From assembly GCF_003007685.1 (NCBI RefSeq), contig NZ_PXNN01000017.1, positions 1 to 64,000 on the forward strand: a stretch of DNA of 64,000 nt. The letters are read 5' to 3'. This stretch comes from Marinobacter halophilus. Its GTDB lineage: Bacteria; Pseudomonadota; Gammaproteobacteria; Pseudomonadales; Oleiphilaceae. The position numbers and the translations under genes are program-made. Below are positions 1-8,923 of the stretch, one piece after another; the first letter of the stretch is position 1; every line of letters starts with the position of its first letter. The notes below the pieces were generated by a model. That model saw only the letters and a list, made by a program, of their open reading frames with translations. It had not been told where the DNA came from and made no database searches.

Positions 1-40
1 CGGTAATCCCCCCATTTTTAACGGGGTTCAAAAGTAGACC

Positions 41-868
41 TCAGGCCAGCATGGCCAACTTCTGTTGAGGAGTAATTCCTCCGAGTCCCATATTGGGTCG
101 TTCGTGATTGTAGTGCCAGAGCCAGCGGGTGGCATAGTCCTGAACTTCTTCGGTGCTGTCGAACAGATACTGTGCCAGCCAATCGTAACGGACCGTTCGG
201 TTGTAGCGTTCGATGTAGGCGTTCTGCTGCGGCTTGCCCGGCTGGATAAACGCCAGTTTGATCTCTCGTTGTTCGGCCCACGCTGCCAGCTTGCCGCTGA
301 TGTACTCAGGTCCGTTGTCACAGCGGATAGAACGCGGTTTACCCCGCCATTCAATGATCTGCTCCAGTGACCGGATAACCCGCTCTGCCGGAAGCGAGAA
401 GTCCACTTCGATGCCAAGCCCCTCGCGGTTAAAGTCATCGATCACATTCAGCAGCCGGTAACTGCGTCCGTCGTTGAGCTGGTCGTGCATGAAGTCCATC
501 GACCAACTGTCGTTGATCATTTCCGGCACAGCCAGTGGCTCCGGCTTTTCACGAACCAGGCGTTTCTTGGGCTTGATGCGCAGATTCAGTTCCAGCTCAC
601 GGTAAATCCGATAGACCCGTTTGTGGTTCCAGGCGAAGCCCTTCACATTGCGCAGGTGCAGGAAGCACAGACCAAACCCCCAGTTACGTTGGTTGTGGGT
701 CAATCTGATCAGCCAGTCCGCGATCTCGGCGTTTTCGCTGCTCAGCTTGGGCTGGTAGCGGTAGCAGGTCTCGCTGATGCTGAACATCCAACACGCCAGC
801 CGAATGCTGACGCGCTTTTCATTAACGGCTTTTTGCGCCATCTCACGGCGACGAGACGGCTTTACCAC
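41..868 (-). CDS. IS3-family transposase OrfB (DDE integrase core)
   Basis: This is the catalytic half of the transposase, about 275 codons. A HTH_21-type N-terminus is followed by an rve integrase core. The acidic triad is visible as D125 (SMDFMHD), D184 (RCDNGPEY) and E220 (NAYIERYNR), with the D-35-E spacing of the family. Its first codon is GTG in the overlap with orfA, so it is probably made mainly as an OrfAB fusion by frameshifting. No internal stop or truncation is visible. Confidence 0.94.
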   Translation of the reverse strand: MVKPSRRREMAQKAVNEKRVSIRLACWMFSISETCYRYQPKLSSENAEIADWLIRLTHNQRNWGFGLCFLHLRNVKGFAWNHKRVYRIYRELELNLRIKPKKRLVREKPEPLAVPEMINDSWSMDFMHDQLNDGRSYRLLNVIDDFNREGLGIEVDFSLPAERVIRSLEQIIEWRGKPRSIRCDNGPEYISGKLAAWAEQREIKLAFIQPGKPQQNAYIERYNRTVRYDWLAQYLFDSTEEVQDYATRWLWHYNHERPNMGLGGITPQQKLAMLA

Positions 869-1128
869 TTTTTTTCGATGGCTTCCTTGAGGATGTCAGC
901 CTTCAACCGTTCCTCGGCATACATCTTCTTGAGCCGGCGGTTTTCATCCTCCAGCTCTTTCAAGCGGGCCATCATGGACGCATCCATGCCACCGAATTTA
1001 GCCCGCCATTTGTAAAACGACGCACTGCTCATGCCATGCTCACGACACAGCTCCGGCACCGGTACACCATTCTCGGCTTGTTTCAGGATCGACAAGATCT
1101 GGCTGTCGGAAAAACGTGACTTCTTCAT
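862..1128 (-). CDS. IS3-family transposase OrfA (helix-turn-helix)
   Basis: This 88-residue protein is the DNA-binding half of the transposase. It begins [12 protein letters not shown], a typical IS3 OrfA opening, followed by a helix-turn-helix ([19 protein letters not shown]) and a C-terminal leucine-zipper-like helix rich in K, E and L. A longer start at 1176 is open but would add 16 residues not expected in the family. The last codons overlap orfB next to a run of seven A on the coding strand, where ribosomes are expected to slip by -1 to make the OrfAB fusion. Confidence 0.93.
   Translation of the reverse strand: MKKSRFSDSQILSILKQAENGVPVPELCREHGMSSASFYKWRAKFGGMDASMMARLKELEDENRRLKKMYAEERLKADILKEAIEKKW
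867..877 (-). other. Programmed -1 frameshift site of the IS3 element
   Basis: On the coding (minus) strand the orfA/orfB overlap contains a run of seven A followed by G (A at 875 down to 869, then G at 868). A6-7G is the classic slippery sequence of IS3-family elements. Slippage by -1 would join OrfA to OrfB into the transposase. Confidence 0.75.
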
Positions 1129-1286
1129 GCAGAATCTCCCTGCGTGTAGCTTACGGAAAATTCTACTTTTGATCACCGTTGTTTTTCGGGGGGATTACCC
1201 AACCATCCCATCAAAATCCGGACCATAAACCATTCGTGCCCGCCCTCAGTTAAACCTGTAAGCTCATAGCGAGCCAACGAGACGGA

Positions 1287-1922
1287 GTGTGTGGAGTGGA
1301 AAGTGTATCTGGGCCCATAACGTGGGCAGTGGCCGGTCTCTGGTCTTTTATCAGCACGCAAGGACCTGAGTTCGCGCTAAGCATGGTCGCCATACTCCTG
1401 GCAGTCTGGAGCGGTCGTCAATCCTCGCGACACTCCGCTCTCTCAGTGTTGCCGGCATTCTCAGCGTGGGCAGATTATCCGAGAGATGCCAACCGAAAAT
1501 GTGAAATTCGACTGGCCAATAAAGGGTTCGGCCCTGCCATCATTGAAGACACCCTGGTCTACTACGACGGCCGAAGAAAAGAAGGTTTTCAATTTAAAAG
1601 CGTCGAAATGGCAATTGAGGACGCCTTCGGTGATTATCTTGAGAGGTGCTATCGAGTTGCAACCGGTGAAAGAGGGCATGCAATTGGTGTGGACGAGGTG
1701 ATCCCTTTGGCCGGTTTTATTGTAAAGCCCGAACTCCTCAAGCTGGGCGACAAAGCTTTCGGTGATAAGCTCAAACCGATGACTGTGACAATTAAATACC
1801 GAGATATCTATCGTCGCCAATGGGTTTTCATTGTTCGGAATTTCGTTGGTTTTACCTTCAGGGTGAATAGTCCTGCCTATTATTTCTGGCACCGCTGGAT
1901 GTTTAGAAGATACCTCAAATAA
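1287..1922 (+). CDS. Membrane-anchored hypothetical protein beside the STAND nuclease
   Basis: This 211-codon gene starts at GTG 1287, with GGAG-like bases just upstream. The first ~50 residues hold one or two hydrophobic segments (around ITWAVAGLWSFI and FALSMVAILLAVW). The remainder looks like a soluble beta-rich domain (ANKGFGPAIIEDTLVYYDG, then VTIKYRDIYRRQWVFIV). I do not recognise the family. It lies 132 bp upstream of the large NTPase gene on the same strand and shares its lower-GC appearance, so it may be a partner such as a membrane sensor or effector, or simply an island passenger. Confidence 0.72.
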   Translation: MCGVESVSGPITWAVAGLWSFISTQGPEFALSMVAILLAVWSGRQSSRHSALSVLPAFSAWADYPRDANRKCEIRLANKGFGPAIIEDTLVYYDGRRKEGFQFKSVEMAIEDAFGDYLERCYRVATGERGHAIGVDEVIPLAGFIVKPELLKLGDKAFGDKLKPMTVTIKYRDIYRRQWVFIVRNFVGFTFRVNSPAYYFWHRWMFRRYLK

Positions 1923-2054
1923 CCCAACAGCTATCGCCATCCAACCATTGCGGTGGGCAGTTTATGGCATCACTTCACATGTACATGTACCTTTGTGAAA
2001 TGATGTGGCGGAAGACGGCTGGCAGAATTGGGACTGAAACACTGAAGATGGACT

Positions 2055-5000
2055 ATGCAGCAAGACAAAACCGAAGAAGCCCTCACCAATGTAAAGAATG
2101 CCCTCTTAGAGCTAGAGGCAACAGGCTCAACCGGTTTCGAGGGATTTCTCCAGGCTATTTTGGGCGAGCTCACTGGTATACCTTTCCGCTTGGCCGCAAG
2201 TGGACTTCAAGGGGGCGTAGATGGTGACGCTGTGTTCAAAGAGGACGCAGTTTGTTTCGAGGCAAAGCTCTACTCAGGCAAAATCCAGCGCGGCGAAGTT
2301 CTTACAAAAATTGCCGACCTTGCTCGGAAAAACATGGCCGCAGACAGGCTTTGGGTACTCGGTGCCACGATATCCATTGCGACCCAGCTTGCAAACGACA
2401 TACGAGACGACGGTAACCAACACGCCATCTCAACCCTCATATTAGATTGGGGTGATAACCCCTTACCTCTGTTGGCCATTGCAATAGTCGCTGCCGCAAG
2501 GCCTTCAATCGAATTTCTATCGAAAAATGCTAAAAATATTGAGCTTGATGTTCTGAGGGACGCGTTCGAGCATATCTCAGCACATAGCGCTTTCGAACCT
2601 CTTCTAAGCAAGCTGAAGACTAACCTAAATGTCTCCATGCTAGCCGTCCAACGCTCAGAAGAACTCCATAAAGAATGGAGAGCGGGTGTATTCAACTCAG
2701 AGCAGTCAAGCAGGGAACACCTTGGACAAACACTAGCCGTCCTAGATCAAAGTGAACTATTTCCCATACGCTCACAACTCAGACAGGAACTGCAAACATA
2801 CCTCAAGCCCAGCCAAGTAACAGTATTGTCTGGCGACGAAGGCCACGGAAAATCATGGCTGGCAGCACAAGTTTGTAGCGATTATGACGGAATTGCTCTG
2901 TTCGCCAGTGCGGAAAGGTTTGATGATGTTTCTACCAGAGAACTCGATGAATTACTTATTGGGCTCCTGATCGAACAAACTGGGGACAGGCCGAGCGAGA
3001 AGGTAAAAGAACGTTGGAGACGCCGATTAGCCTCTTGGAAACAACAGCCTCCCAAGTGCTCCATACTCCTGATTGTTGACGGCATAAATCAAAGAGCAAG
3101 CCTTGAGTGGGCAAAGCTGATCAGTGCTCTGCATGCAAGACTTTCAGAAATTGGTGGCTGCGTCCTCATCACCGTTCGGCCCCAATTCTGGTCAAAAATA
3201 GTGGCACCAGGGTTGTACCGGGATCACAAGGTCATACCTGTACCTGAATGGCTTCCAGAAGAGCGGGACAAGCTACTGGAGCATCATGGCATCCAGAGTA
3301 GCTGGCTCGACACAGCGACATTAAAAACGCTCAGAAATCCAAGACTTCTAGGTGTTGCTGTTAAGACACTGCCTCATGAGGACTCCACTAGCTGGAAAGG
3401 ACTCACTACAGACCGATTACTGTTCGAGCACCTAAGAAGCTCCCAACGGGAAAATTTTGAGCAAGAAAATTTACTCGACTTGACTCTGCGCCTCAGTGAG
3501 CACGCAACAGAGGTTCTGGAACATGCAGTTTCGAAAGGCAGTATGAGCCACCAGTTCAAAAATGACTCAGGGGCCGTCATCGAGAGTAGATTCTTCCAGT
3601 CACTTCCCGGTCCATCAAGCAGGTATGAACTCCGGGAAGAAGGGTTAACACTGGCAATGGGTTACGCTTTAGTTGACCAATTATGGCAGACAGAATATTC
3701 CGGGGGCAGCCTAAGCGACCGTGCGTCGCGCCTGATCGATCCAATCCATGCCATGGACAGAACTGCAGATGTCCTCTTCGCAGCACTCACAATCTGTGCT
3801 TTTGATGACGTTCGGTTCAACGACAGCATTTTTGAAACATTGCTTGATTCATTCTCCAGCCTACAGAATGTCAATGATCAGCGCTTTGAAGAGTTTTTCG
3901 GAATTGTAAGAGAAAAGCCTGATTTACTGTTCAAGGTAATTCGCAACATCAGTCTCGAACCAGGTCGACGCATCAATCATGACTGGTTCATCCAAGCGTT
4001 GTTTGCTTTTTCACAAACCGACATAGGCTGGAAAACAACGGAAAACACCATCAAAGAGTGGCTTCAATGCTACAACGATGACCCTATCGAACAGACTAAG
4101 AAGTATTGGAAAAGAGATGAATCTGAATACTTGAAGCAGTTGGAGAAACGGAAACAGGAAATTGAGGAGACCCGAAGTTCGCTGTCGAAATTTGAGCAGA
4201 ACCTACTTGATCAAATGGACAGGGTTTCCGGCGACCCAGACACACTTTACACCCTTGCTCTAGAGTTGCTGGCTGGCCAGCCATTGGCAGGATTTGCGGA
4301 ATCGTTTGTTAAATTGGGCCTGGCATTCGGACTCAATAAGGATGTGTTTTCCGCCAGAAAAGCTTTTCAGCAACTAACTACTTTTAATCGTATTGATCGT
4401 GAACAGGCAGCAGCCTCATTCACAGAGGCTTCAAAGCCACTTAAAGCTGAAAACACATCAACTGCCGGACAATGGACACTGGTGAGGATGCTTCATGCAA
4501 CCGGTGATACCGCATCCGCCGAGGAGGCGCGACAACTTGCCCAAAAAATAAGGCCCAATGCAGGTTGGTTGGGTCCCACCTCCCCGGACAAGTGGCGCGG
4601 GTCCAATCCAGCCGACCCTAAATCACCGAGGCCTGATGACCTTGATGAGGGTATTGAGAGTTTCAGCTCCATAGAAAGCGGCCAACTTTTATTAACGATG
4701 GGCCTGACGCCAGAGGACTTTCGTTTTCGCGAGTTTCTACCGATTGCTTGTCGCTTTAAGCCCGATTTGGCTGTTCAAAAAACCAGAGAGCTTTTGTCAG
4801 AGTCGCTTCTCCGCTCCGGTCTTCCTTTACGCCAACTACTACTAAATACCAATGAACACCTGCCCTTGATGACCAGGGAATTATCGGTCTCACTGATCAA
4901 TCGGATAGAGAGTTCCGATCCTTTTTACTTGAACGATAAGCACGATATAGAAGTTCTGAGGATGAGTGCTTTCCAATCTTCGGCACACTGGTTAACAGCA

Positions 5001-6599
5001 GAAGAGCAGGTTGAATGCCTGGCTAGCCATGCTTTTGGCAGGGACTGCCTCCTCAGCACGATTCCCTTGCTCAAACCTCAAGCCGAACAGTACACCACCG
5101 AATGCCTCAAAGCCGCCTTGGAGTCACAGGATACGGACGCCATTTACGGTACCTTGATTGCTATTAAATTTGGGCAGAACTTTATTTCAGAGGAGCTTCG
5201 CGCTCACATTTTTCGATGTGCATCGTCAGAGTCTAGCTCCATCCGAACCATGGCTTTTGAAATAGCACTCGACCAGGAACTTAAAGAAATTCGACAGGCT
5301 CATGTCACGAGTAGCTGGGTCTATGAACAAAAATATACGAGGTCATTAGAGAACTGGTATGGCTCACTTCTTCTAATCAAAGCCTGCCAAATGGAGGAAC
5401 TCACCCCAGATAGTTTGATCAGGCGAATCTGTCCAGAAACATGGTTCATAGCCAATAAGGAAATTGGTGGAGACGTAACAGCGATTACGGCGCCTCAGCT
5501 TTTACAATCCATTTGGAAAGCTTTAACTGATACTTTCGATCTCCCTATTCCTCCAGTCGATTTGTCCTTATCAGCCGGTCAGCGCGCCGCGTTCCCGATC
5601 CTGTCCGTCGATGAGACGAACAGGGACGATCGCCGATTCCCTCTCCCGAAGTCGCCTGAAGAGATATTCAAAGATGACGAAAAGTTTGAAGATAAACAGG
5701 ATCGGCTCCACGCTGTTGCGAAAAACTTTATCCGCGAAGCAAATGCTTCAGGAAACCATCTATTGACTCAATATGTGACTATTGACGATCTAAAATCTTT
5801 GGAACTGTATGCCCCTGACATGGTGTTGGAGATAGTTGAACGACTTGAAAAACAGGAAGTCGAAAAAATTGGGTTAATCCGTAACATCGCCCTGGGCTTG
5901 GCTAATCTGTTGTCATACAAGGTGCCACAACGAGCTGCAAATCTTTTTAAGAAAATACTTCAAAGTCAAACATTCTTGTCATATGCCATTGGAGATAACC
6001 TCACATTCGAACACGAAGCTATCTGGTCGAGTAATAGCTCTGAGGAATTGAGGGCAATCTGGGCCAAACGTCTATTAATGTCCAAGGATGACAATGAGCT
6101 AGCTCAAGAGATCTTGGCTGCCGAACGTTTTGGTCGTTTTGATTTTGTTACAGAGTGCGTTGAGAAATTGGTTTCATCAAATTCGACTCTTGATCAAGCT
6201 TACGCATTAACGATCGCGGGACTGTCACGAAATCACGCCGAGTTTACTGAACTCATGCATAAATACGTAAACGATGCCGGAATCACAGGTGATGCCGCCA
6301 AACGTGCGTCCCTTGAAGCGGAAAAAGCGGCTTGGGCAGATGAATGGCTTTACAAAGCCACTTCTGCAGAGTCGATTGAAGATTTTTGGCGATCCCTGAT
6401 GATCCTCAAAACATGTATGGACTTTAGGATCCCCGGAGATTCCATACAACGCAGCAAATGGAAAGCCTTTGACATCGTTTTTCGTGACATTCGAAAAGCC
6501 GCGATGAAAGAAACAGCGAAAAACAGAAGTAAAACTTTGCTAGGACAAGCGGTTCCGGATGCTCACTTCGTCAGTCGGTCTGTCGATTCGGTCGCTTGA
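2055..6599 (+). CDS. Candidate antiphage STAND NTPase with N-terminal PD-(D/E)xK nuclease-like domain (Avs-like)
   Basis: A protein of 1514 residues in three parts. Residues 1-150 look like a restriction-endonuclease fold: E30 in the first helix (TGFEGFLQAIL), then GGVDGD with D56/D58, then CFEAK giving E69-x-K71. A P-loop domain follows, with Walker A GDEGHGKS at 260-267 and Walker B ILLIVDG ending D342-G343, followed by a sensor-like ITVRPQFW. Residues ~400-1514 are helical and partly TPR-like. In known Avs proteins this layout joins a nuclease effector, an oligomerising NTPase and a C-terminal sensor of a phage protein. The assignment is by architecture only. It sits between an IS and other island genes and its codons look more A+T-rich than genes after 10 kb. 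Confidence 0.75.
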   Translation: MQQDKTEEALTNVKNALLELEATGSTGFEGFLQAILGELTGIPFRLAASGLQGGVDGDAVFKEDAVCFEAKLYSGKIQRGEVLTKIADLARKNMAADRLWVLGATISIATQLANDIRDDGNQHAISTLILDWGDNPLPLLAIAIVAAARPSIEFLSKNAKNIELDVLRDAFEHISAHSAFEPLLSKLKTNLNVSMLAVQRSEELHKEWRAGVFNSEQSSREHLGQTLAVLDQSELFPIRSQLRQELQTYLKPSQVTVLSGDEGHGKSWLAAQVCSDYDGIALFASAERFDDVSTRELDELLIGLLIEQTGDRPSEKVKERWRRRLASWKQQPPKCSILLIVDGINQRASLEWAKLISALHARLSEIGGCVLITVRPQFWSKIVAPGLYRDHKVIPVPEWLPEERDKLLEHHGIQSSWLDTATLKTLRNPRLLGVAVKTLPHEDSTSWKGLTTDRLLFEHLRSSQRENFEQENLLDLTLRLSEHATEVLEHAVSKGSMSHQFKNDSGAVIESRFFQSLPGPSSRYELREEGLTLAMGYALVDQLWQTEYSGGSLSDRASRLIDPIHAMDRTADVLFAALTICAFDDVRFNDSIFETLLDSFSSLQNVNDQRFEEFFGIVREKPDLLFKVIRNISLEPGRRINHDWFIQALFAFSQTDIGWKTTENTIKEWLQCYNDDPIEQTKKYWKRDESEYLKQLEKRKQEIEETRSSLSKFEQNLLDQMDRVSGDPDTLYTLALELLAGQPLAGFAESFVKLGLAFGLNKDVFSARKAFQQLTTFNRIDREQAAASFTEASKPLKAENTSTAGQWTLVRMLHATGDTASAEEARQLAQKIRPNAGWLGPTSPDKWRGSNPADPKSPRPDDLDEGIESFSSIESGQLLLTMGLTPEDFRFREFLPIACRFKPDLAVQKTRELLSESLLRSGLPLRQLLLNTNEHLPLMTRELSVSLINRIESSDPFYLNDKHDIEVLRMSAFQSSAHWLTAEEQVECLASHAFGRDCLLSTIPLLKPQAEQYTTECLKAALESQDTDAIYGTLIAIKFGQNFISEELRAHIFRCASSESSSIRTMAFEIALDQELKEIRQAHVTSSWVYEQKYTRSLENWYGSLLLIKACQMEELTPDSLIRRICPETWFIANKEIGGDVTAITAPQLLQSIWKALTDTFDLPIPPVDLSLSAGQRAAFPILSVDETNRDDRRFPLPKSPEEIFKDDEKFEDKQDRLHAVAKNFIREANASGNHLLTQYVTIDDLKSLELYAPDMVLEIVERLEKQEVEKIGLIRNIALGLANLLSYKVPQRAANLFKKILQSQTFLSYAIGDNLTFEHEAIWSSNSSEELRAIWAKRLLMSKDDNELAQEILAAERFGRFDFVTECVEKLVSSNSTLDQAYALTIAGLSRNHAEFTELMHKYVNDAGITGDAAKRASLEAEKAAWADEWLYKATSAESIEDFWRSLMILKTCMDFRIPGDSIQRSKWKAFDIVFRDIRKAAMKETAKNRSKTLLGQAVPDAHFVSRSVDSVA

Positions 6600-6689
6600 A
6601 GCTGCTGCAAGACTCCCCCCACTGCTAAACTTCGCCCAAAGGCAGACCAGAAAGTCATCACGATCAGTAGGTAAGACGAGTCAAAATAA

Positions 6690-6822
6690 ATGGCCATTGA
6701 CACAAGGTAAACTCAACACGGATATGCTGACCTGGGCTCGGGAGCGCTCCAGCATAGACGTTCCTGATTTTGCCAGGAATGGATATCTGACCTGCATATT
6801 GGGATTTGTAACCATCCCCTAA
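6690..6822 (+). pseudogene. Frameshifted N-terminal remnant resembling an ImmA/IrrE-family gene
   Basis: ATG at 6690 reads MAIDTR and then meets a stop. Shifting frame by one base gives KLNTDMLTWARERSSIDVPDFARN, which resembles the start of the HTH part of ImmA/IrrE metallopeptidases (LxWARExAGLxVxxxAR). Nothing recognisable follows and the frame closes at 6822. It is best read as a decayed fragment from an earlier insertion in the island. The 488-bp gap between the STAND gene and the photolyase otherwise holds a dispersed repeat copy (6979-6999) and presumably the photolyase promoter. Confidence 0.5.
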
Positions 6823-6978
6823 AATCGGTGCATGGGTAATTAGAGTTTAGACTTGCGCCGATCCACTAGACACTCCTGGCCTATCATTGGACTTACCCGG
6901 TCCAGAATCCTTGCACTAGCTTTCTCGGCGCAGCAAAAGGTCCGCTTTGAGAAGAAAGCGCAGGCGTTACGCCCGAAT

Positions 6979-6999
6979 CTGAATGTTCGCTTTGCGACC
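6979..6999 (+). repeat. Dispersed repeat, copy 1
   Basis: A copy of the core GAATGTTCGCTTTGCGACC, preceded by CT, in the gap before the photolyase gene. The bases just upstream (GGCGTTACG) resemble those just upstream of the copy at 13515. An imperfect hairpin (GCTTTCTC ... GAGAAgAAAGC) lies in the preceding 70 bp. Confidence 0.8.
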
Positions 7000-7087
7000 G
7001 TTTGCAGCCATTTCATGGTGGCTGTGGTTTTATTCAACCTAAGGCATATCAGTACGTCCATGACCATATTTTATCGTATATTCCCTC

Positions 7088-8611
7088 ATGCAAATTGTCT
7101 GGTTTAAGCGCGACCTTCGGTTGCAAGATTCACGGCCCCTCTTTGAATCGCTCAAACGCTGCAACATTGAGCGTTTCGGCGTAGTCTTGCCAATTTACAT
7201 TCACGAGCCAAGCCAGATTGCGCACCCGGATGTGTCCCGGCAACATCAAATGTTTGTTCGGGAAACCTTGGATGAGCTGGCGGAAGATCTTGAAGCCATA
7301 GGGGGTAGACTCGTCGAACTGTGTGGAGAAGCTCTTGAAGTCTTCAAGCGAATCCACGCCCAGCATAAAATCGCAAAGGTTTGGTCCCACCGAGAAACGA
7401 CAAACCAGGCCGGTTTTACCCGCGATGTCGCTGTACGGGGCTTTTTCTCCGGGCAGGACATTCCTTTCGATGAGACGCCCCAAAACGGAATTGCTCGCGG
7501 AGCCGAAGTCCGGCAGTCTTTTCCAGACTACTTTGCTGAGACCGTTCGCAATCACACTGTTCGCGATCCTAGGGGAGTCGATCTTACAGCACGGTTTGCA
7601 ACACCCCCTTTCCATTCAGTCGATCCTGCTGAAATTCCCCTGGCGGGCGGAGCGGATAAAACCTACCGGGCACGCGGAGGCAGGAAAGCTGCCGAGGCCC
7701 TGATGCAGCGATTTTTCCAGGCCAACACCATATTTGCATACCCGAAGCGCTTATCAAGCCCCAACTCTGCGTTCGATGGATGTTCCCGCCTGAGTCCCTA
7801 TTTGGCGTATGGCGTCATCAGCGACGTAGAGATTTTTCAGGCGGTCGACAGGGCAGTGACGGACGCCAACGGGTCGATGCCCAAGGCAGCGTTTCATCGT
7901 TTCGAATCAGCCGCTCGGTTCTACCTAGATCGGTTGGCCTGGCGGAGGGACTACATGCAAACGTTTGAAGATCAGCCTGACCTTGAATACAAATGTATGC
8001 TGCCAGCGTGTGATGGTTTGAGGCCGCAGACATACGACCCAGAGCTGATGGCGCGCTTTGTAGCGGGAAAGACCGGTTTTCCATTTGTTGATGCGTTGAT
8101 GCGTTGTTTAAGGGCGACCGGCCATGTCCACATGCGTGGCAGAGCGACACTGGCCAGCTTTGCTACGATGAATCTCTTTCTGCCGGTCTTTTCTGGTGAT
8201 CAGGACGGCGTCGCGCGGTTTTTGGCTCGGCAATTTATCGATTGGGAACCTGCCGTTCATTTCCCCATTTTGCAGTTAATAAGTGGGACAACGCCTTTCG
8301 AGCGCATGATGGTCTATAACCCGATAAAGGCTGGATTTGACCACGATCCGAAGGGTGACTTCGTACGCCAATGGCTACCGGAGTTGTCCGATCTGGAAGG
8401 CGGAGCTGCTTTACAGCCAGAGTTGACCAGTTCGCACCTTTCCCAGGAAGCATTGTCTGGAGGCTACGAGCCCTATCCATCGCCCATCGTTGATGCCAAA
8501 GCGAGCGCGAGGTACGCCAAAGATCGTATCAAGCGAATCCAGTCCGGGGAACCCGCAAAGGAGGCAGTTCCTAAAACTGGCTCTCTCGTCGATCAACCAT
8601 CTCTCTTTTAA
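7088..8611 (+). CDS. Divergent deoxyribodipyrimidine photolyase / cryptochrome-family flavoprotein
   Basis: A 507-residue protein with the photolyase antenna domain at the N-terminus (MQIVWFKRDLRLQD) and an FAD-binding helical domain from about residue 200 (SRLSPYLAYGVIS, LAWRRDY, GFPFVDALMR, YNPIKAGFDHDPKGDFVRQW). Several usual FAD-pocket signatures differ: TGHVHMRGR replaces TGWMHNR and DWEPAVHFP replaces the DxDxANN motif. It therefore belongs to a divergent bacterial subgroup and not to plain class I CPD photolyases. Light-driven DNA repair is the family function, but substrate and antenna cofactor cannot be read here. It stands alone in the defence-like island. Confidence 0.85.
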   Translation: MQIVWFKRDLRLQDSRPLFESLKRCNIERFGVVLPIYIHEPSQIAHPDVSRQHQMFVRETLDELAEDLEAIGGRLVELCGEALEVFKRIHAQHKIAKVWSHRETTNQAGFTRDVAVRGFFSGQDIPFDETPQNGIARGAEVRQSFPDYFAETVRNHTVRDPRGVDLTARFATPPFHSVDPAEIPLAGGADKTYRARGGRKAAEALMQRFFQANTIFAYPKRLSSPNSAFDGCSRLSPYLAYGVISDVEIFQAVDRAVTDANGSMPKAAFHRFESAARFYLDRLAWRRDYMQTFEDQPDLEYKCMLPACDGLRPQTYDPELMARFVAGKTGFPFVDALMRCLRATGHVHMRGRATLASFATMNLFLPVFSGDQDGVARFLARQFIDWEPAVHFPILQLISGTTPFERMMVYNPIKAGFDHDPKGDFVRQWLPELSDLEGGAALQPELTSSHLSQEALSGGYEPYPSPIVDAKASARYAKDRIKRIQSGEPAKEAVPKTGSLVDQPSLF

Positions 8612-8640
8612 TTCTCAAACGTGGGCTTTGGGACTCGAAT

Positions 8641-8749
8641 CTGAACGTTCTTTTTGGGGTTTACCCCGTTACCGCGGATATTTCTGAAAAGGCTGGATTC
8701 CTCAAAGGTAAAGCAGTTGTCTATCCGCCTGAATGTCCGCTTTGCGACC
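8641..8749 (+). repeat. Dispersed repeat, copy 2, within a longer repeated block
   Basis: The core GAATGTCCGCTTTGCGACC ends at 8749. The ~65 bp before it (from about 8680) match the block at about 9750-9822, including a shared CTATCCGCCTGAA and a matching TTTCT-AAAA stretch further upstream. A degenerate copy (CTGAACGTTC) lies at 8641-8650. The 303-bp gap between the photolyase and antitoxin genes consists of this block plus the antitoxin operators. Confidence 0.7.
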
Positions 8750-8780
8750 TTGTGCAGCTGAGAATCTTATATATTTCATG

Positions 8781-8836
8781 TGCCAAACTGGCATACAAAG
8801 TTGATTGAGGCAATTAAGTATGCCAACATGGCATAC
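8781..8836 (+). promoter_or_regulatory. Paired palindromic operators of the toxin-antitoxin promoter
   Basis: Two inverted repeats precede the antitoxin gene. The site at 8818-8836 is a perfect palindrome, GTATGCCA-aca-TGGCATAC. The site at 8781-8793 is TGCCA-aac-TGGCA with a partial outer match. They are 38 bp apart centre to centre. RHH antitoxins of the DUF1778 family commonly repress their own operon through such repeats, so these are the probable TacA-type binding sites. Confidence 0.75.
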
Positions 8837-8923
8837 GTAGATTGAGTCCGTCGAATCACTTTTTATCAAGGAAGAGGGTTTTCTTGGGTTCCAGTCGAGC
8901 CTATCCCACCATCGGTGAAGAAT

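Larger units (their letters stand above)
2..1199 (-). mobile_element. Complete IS3-family insertion sequence
   Basis: The element is bounded by a perfect 12-bp terminal inverted repeat, GGTAATCCCCCC at 2-13 and its complement at 1188-1199. The similarity continues imperfectly inward for about 38 bp, with AAAAGTAGA shared inside both ends. It contains the two overlapping reading frames typical of IS3 elements, both on the minus strand. It looks intact and potentially active. Only one base of left flank lies in the window, so the target-site duplication cannot be tested. The OrfB sequence suggests the IS407/IS51 side of the family, but the subgroup is not certain. Confidence 0.95.

Noticed and set aside
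1970..2054. Palindrome ACATGTACATGT between the TM gene and the NTPase gene
   Set aside because: A short self-complementary stretch with no partner site; it may be a weak operator but nothing beyond chance supports it.
8612..8914. Idea that the photolyase and TA genes are integron cassettes too
   Set aside because: The bases after their stop codons lack paired R and L boxes; only the site after 13413 shows a full attC-like fold.
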